Of a stretch of 64,000 nt of DNA, positions 62,247 through 64,000 are shown in pieces. The notes beneath the pieces are model-generated. The model saw only the letters and a program-made list of their open reading frames with translations, was not told where the DNA came from and ran no database searches. The DNA comes from COE1 sp963596435 (GTDB taxonomy: Bacteria; Bacillota; Clostridia; Lachnospirales; Lachnospiraceae). The stretch spans positions 1-64,000 of the forward strand of contig CAVBMG010000007.1 of the NCBI GenBank assembly GCA_963596435.1, written 5' to 3'. Made by a program: the position numbers and the translations under genes. Within the stretch, counting starts at the first letter, position 1, and every line of letters begins with the position of its first letter.

Positions 62247-63569
62247 TTATAATATAATGGTCATAATCTCTTCTGCTTCCATGTGGAATCCAGCCTGTGT
62301 ATTTCCTTCCTTGAGAGAAAAATCAACACTCTGTGAAGTAGGGTTCATGACCGTCAGGACTTTACTTCCATCAGGATTGCACCATGCCGTCATTTCCAGG
62401 GAAGAGGTGTATTTCGTATAGGCAATTCTGACTGCCCCCGGACGTATAAATCTGGAGAAATGACCAATATAATAGTAGGAAAGTCTTTTCTCAATGGTTC
62501 CCTGCTGTGTATCAGCCATGATGGGAGCTGCACAGAAGTTGCCCACATGATTGGGCCCACCCTTCTCATCCAGCAGCAGATTCCAGTCAATGAAGCCGTT
62601 AGCTCCATGATTCATATTACCAATGATATCATGTGCATACATCTGCGCCTTGCGCACCTCATTGGTATCTGCGAAACGACTGTATTCCACACAACCTTCT
62701 GTGAAGATAAGTTCTTTCTCTGGAAAACTCTCCTGAACCAGTGACAAACCTTCAAAATGATCTCCTGTATACCAGTGGAAAGCTACACCGGATACATATT
62801 CTCTGGTCTTTGGATCTGCCAGCACTTCCTTCGCTCTTTCGTATACCAGCTCTTTATTGTGATCCCAGATGAGTATCTTCACATCTCCAAGTCCTTCTTC
62901 CTGCATGACAGGACCCAGATGATCTCTTACAAAATCACTTTCCTGACTGGCTGTATAGATGCAGGAATCCCAGGTCTGGACTGCCAGCGGCTCGTTCTGT
63001 ACTGTCAGATAAGATATTTTAACGCCCTCTTTTGCACATGCCTTTACATATCTTGCAATGTACTGCGCCCAGGTGTGCGCATACTCTGCTTTCAGGCTGC
63101 CTCCATGGTTCATCTCGCCGTTCGTCTTCATAAAGGCTGGTGGACTCCAGGGTGATGCCAGAAATGTCATTTCATCCTGATTCGTCTGCATGGCTGCGTG
63201 TACCAGTGGCAGTATATACTTTCCATCTCTTGCGGTGTCGAACTTTGACCATTCCTCATCCGGCGCTTCCTCCAGATATGCATAGTTATCCAGTGCGAAA
63301 TCACAGCTGTTGATATGCATACGACAGAATGTATATCCGATTCCATCAGGTGAGAAATAGGCATCTGTAAATTCTTTTTGTGATACAGGTGTCAGTTTTG
63401 ACCAGGTATACCCGGCTGCCTCTGTAAAAGCACCACCGAATCCTTTCCAGGTCTGATATGTATGTTCAGGATATAAATGCACTGCCTGCATGCAATTATA
63501 ATCCCGATTCACCGGCTCTGTCTCCTGCATATAAATATTCTCTTTCGCGTTGGTTCTGTAAATCTGCAT
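62247..63569 (-). CDS. GH30 family glycosidase, cytoplasmic
   Basis: A 440-residue (beta/alpha)8 enzyme with a beta-rich end. Marks: WKGFGGAFTEAAGYTW at the start, FLASPWSPPAFMKTNG, the acid/base Glu in TVQNEPLA (near 190), the nucleophile in LIFTEGC (near 288) and SRFIRPGAVRI leading into the C-terminal sandwich. GH30 enzymes include glucosylceramidases, beta-1,6-glucanases and beta-xylosidases; the subfamily is not clear. The start at 63569 follows GTAGGAT and leaves no signal peptide. The preceding GH94-like gene suggests beta-glucoside breakdown. Confidence 0.88.
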   Translation of the reverse strand: MQIYRTNAKENIYMQETEPVNRDYNCMQAVHLYPEHTYQTWKGFGGAFTEAAGYTWSKLTPVSQKEFTDAYFSPDGIGYTFCRMHINSCDFALDNYAYLEEAPDEEWSKFDTARDGKYILPLVHAAMQTNQDEMTFLASPWSPPAFMKTNGEMNHGGSLKAEYAHTWAQYIARYVKACAKEGVKISYLTVQNEPLAVQTWDSCIYTASQESDFVRDHLGPVMQEEGLGDVKILIWDHNKELVYERAKEVLADPKTREYVSGVAFHWYTGDHFEGLSLVQESFPEKELIFTEGCVEYSRFADTNEVRKAQMYAHDIIGNMNHGANGFIDWNLLLDEKGGPNHVGNFCAAPIMADTQQGTIEKRLSYYYIGHFSRFIRPGAVRIAYTKYTSSLEMTAWCNPDGSKVLTVMNPTSQSVDFSLKEGNTQAGFHMEAEEIMTIIL

Positions 63570-63596
63570 TTGTACTATCCTACCTTTCCGTAACCT

Positions 63597-63662
63597 GCAA
63601 ACTTTGGACCGCAGGTACAAATTTGCCGTATGCAAAAACTTCCGTTTATGGTTTTTGCATAC
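63597..63662 (-). repeat. Two adjacent stem-loops between the GH94-like and GH30 genes
   Basis: GTATGCAAAAAC (63628-63639) and GTTTTTGCATAC (63651-63662) are perfect 12-base arms spanning the stop codon at 63646; GCAAACTTTG (63597-63606) pairs imperfectly with CAAATTTGC (63618-63626). Neither has a U-run on the minus strand, so they may stabilise or separate the two messages rather than terminate. Confidence 0.6.
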
Positions 63663-64000
63663 TATTTTCCAGCCAGACCTCTATCTGTGTGTATTTTCCG
63701 GCTCTGATATTTTCTGCTTCTTCTCCCTTGATCTGATTCTGATATATATGGATTTCTTTGCCTTTTTCTCCTGTCAGACAGTACTGCACAACCTCGTAAC
63801 TGCCCGGTATATAATCTGCATCTTCTGCATCCACATGGTAAACAATACGTACTTTTCCAAGAAATACTGCTTCTACCTTTCTCTCCTGATCCAGCAGATA
63901 GGAAGGAATCACAGGCTGCAATGCGAATACCAGTTTGTCATCCTCTTCTCTAAAAGGCGTATGTCCAAACATCATCCGCTGCCACATATCCATGAATTCT
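63646..64000 (-). CDS. C-terminal end of a GH94-like phosphorylase/glycosidase, cut by the window edge
   Basis: The last 118 codons or so of a gene that continues beyond 64000; the frame is open to the edge. The stretch MDMWQRMMFGHTPF, then LVFALQPVIPSYLL and AVFLGKVRIVYH match the conserved ending of GH94-type cellobiose phosphorylase-like proteins, where a barrel helix leads into the C-terminal beta-sandwich. The ATG at 63993 is internal, not the start. It lies 76 bases upstream of GH30. Confidence 0.65.
   Translation of the reverse strand, partial: EFMDMWQRMMFGHTPFREEDDKLVFALQPVIPSYLLDQERKVEAVFLGKVRIVYHVDAEDADYIPGSYEVVQYCLTGEKGKEIHIYQNQIKGEEAENIRAGKYTQIEVWLENSMQKP

Noticed and set aside
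63570..63635. Longer GH30 start with a signal peptide
   Set aside because: The extra 22 codons are basic and not hydrophobic, cross the hairpin region and lack a ribosome site.

Overview
The window looks like a chromosomal segment from a gut Clostridia of the Lachnospiraceae type. The case rests on gene content: Firmicutes-type 508-residue GalT, CUT1/Lpl-type sugar uptake with no local ATPase, YesM/YesN-type two-component regulators, DUF1703 AAA proteins, NlpC/P60 with SH3 domains, AGGAGG-type ribosome binding sites and TTGACA-17-TATAAT promoters. Species cannot be read from the sequence. Forty-three of 46 genes lie on the minus strand; only capA, one AraC regulator and a PBP-GGDEF gene lie on the plus strand. 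There are two assembly gaps (26869-27002 and 47469-47709). I see no tRNA, rRNA, CRISPR array, transposase or phage gene.

Layout. 1-7300: a 2317-residue secreted PHP-phosphoesterase protein with lamin-tail and OB-fold modules, preceded by a promoter, a nested stem structure and a terminator that together resemble a riboswitch leader. 7300-12230: a DUF1703 AAA protein, small housekeeping genes (DUF523, HD, YbaK) and a CapA-like lipoprotein with a near-perfect promoter. 12230-26150: a glycan locus with two arms. One is an overlapping operon (HAD-GH105 fusion, GH38 alpha-mannosidase, an unknown protein, a YczE-like membrane protein). The other is a CUT1 transporter followed, past an internal terminator, by a ROK kinase, NagB and an alpha/alpha-toroid enzyme. 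A divergent AraC regulator sits between them. 26280-30070: MgtC (interrupted by a gap), an NlpC/P60 hydrolase and a second DUF1703 AAA protein.

30190-41600 is a galactan/galactoside operon: intracellular GH53 endo-galactanase, GalK, GalT, LacI, AraC, GH2 beta-galactosidase, a 623-residue enzyme of unrecognised family and a small zinc-ribbon protein. Its promoter carries a LacI-type operator just downstream of the predicted start site. 41650-49640 holds two heterodimeric ABC exporters, each with its own MarR regulator, promoter and palindromic operator. 49690-53800 holds a MATE exporter, three small related membrane proteins (two with N-terminal zinc ribbons) and a YjjG-like phosphatase. 53870-64000 holds a PfkB sugar kinase divergent from a periplasmic-binding-protein/GGDEF sensor, an SBP-YesM-YesN operon without permeases, a roughly 200-bp near-palindromic element, a GH30 glycosidase and the end of a GH94-like protein.

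Together the genes describe a saccharolytic organism that imports oligosaccharides and finishes their breakdown in the cytoplasm (GH53, GH2, GH38, GH105 and GH30 all lack signal peptides), with a separate regulator for each locus. The items I would look at first are the riboswitch-like leader at 7137-7291, the nested 200-bp palindrome at 61977-62173, the HAD-GH105 fusion with altered HAD residues, the unassigned 623-residue enzyme in the galactan operon, and the exact 21-bp duplication in the PBP-GGDEF sensor.
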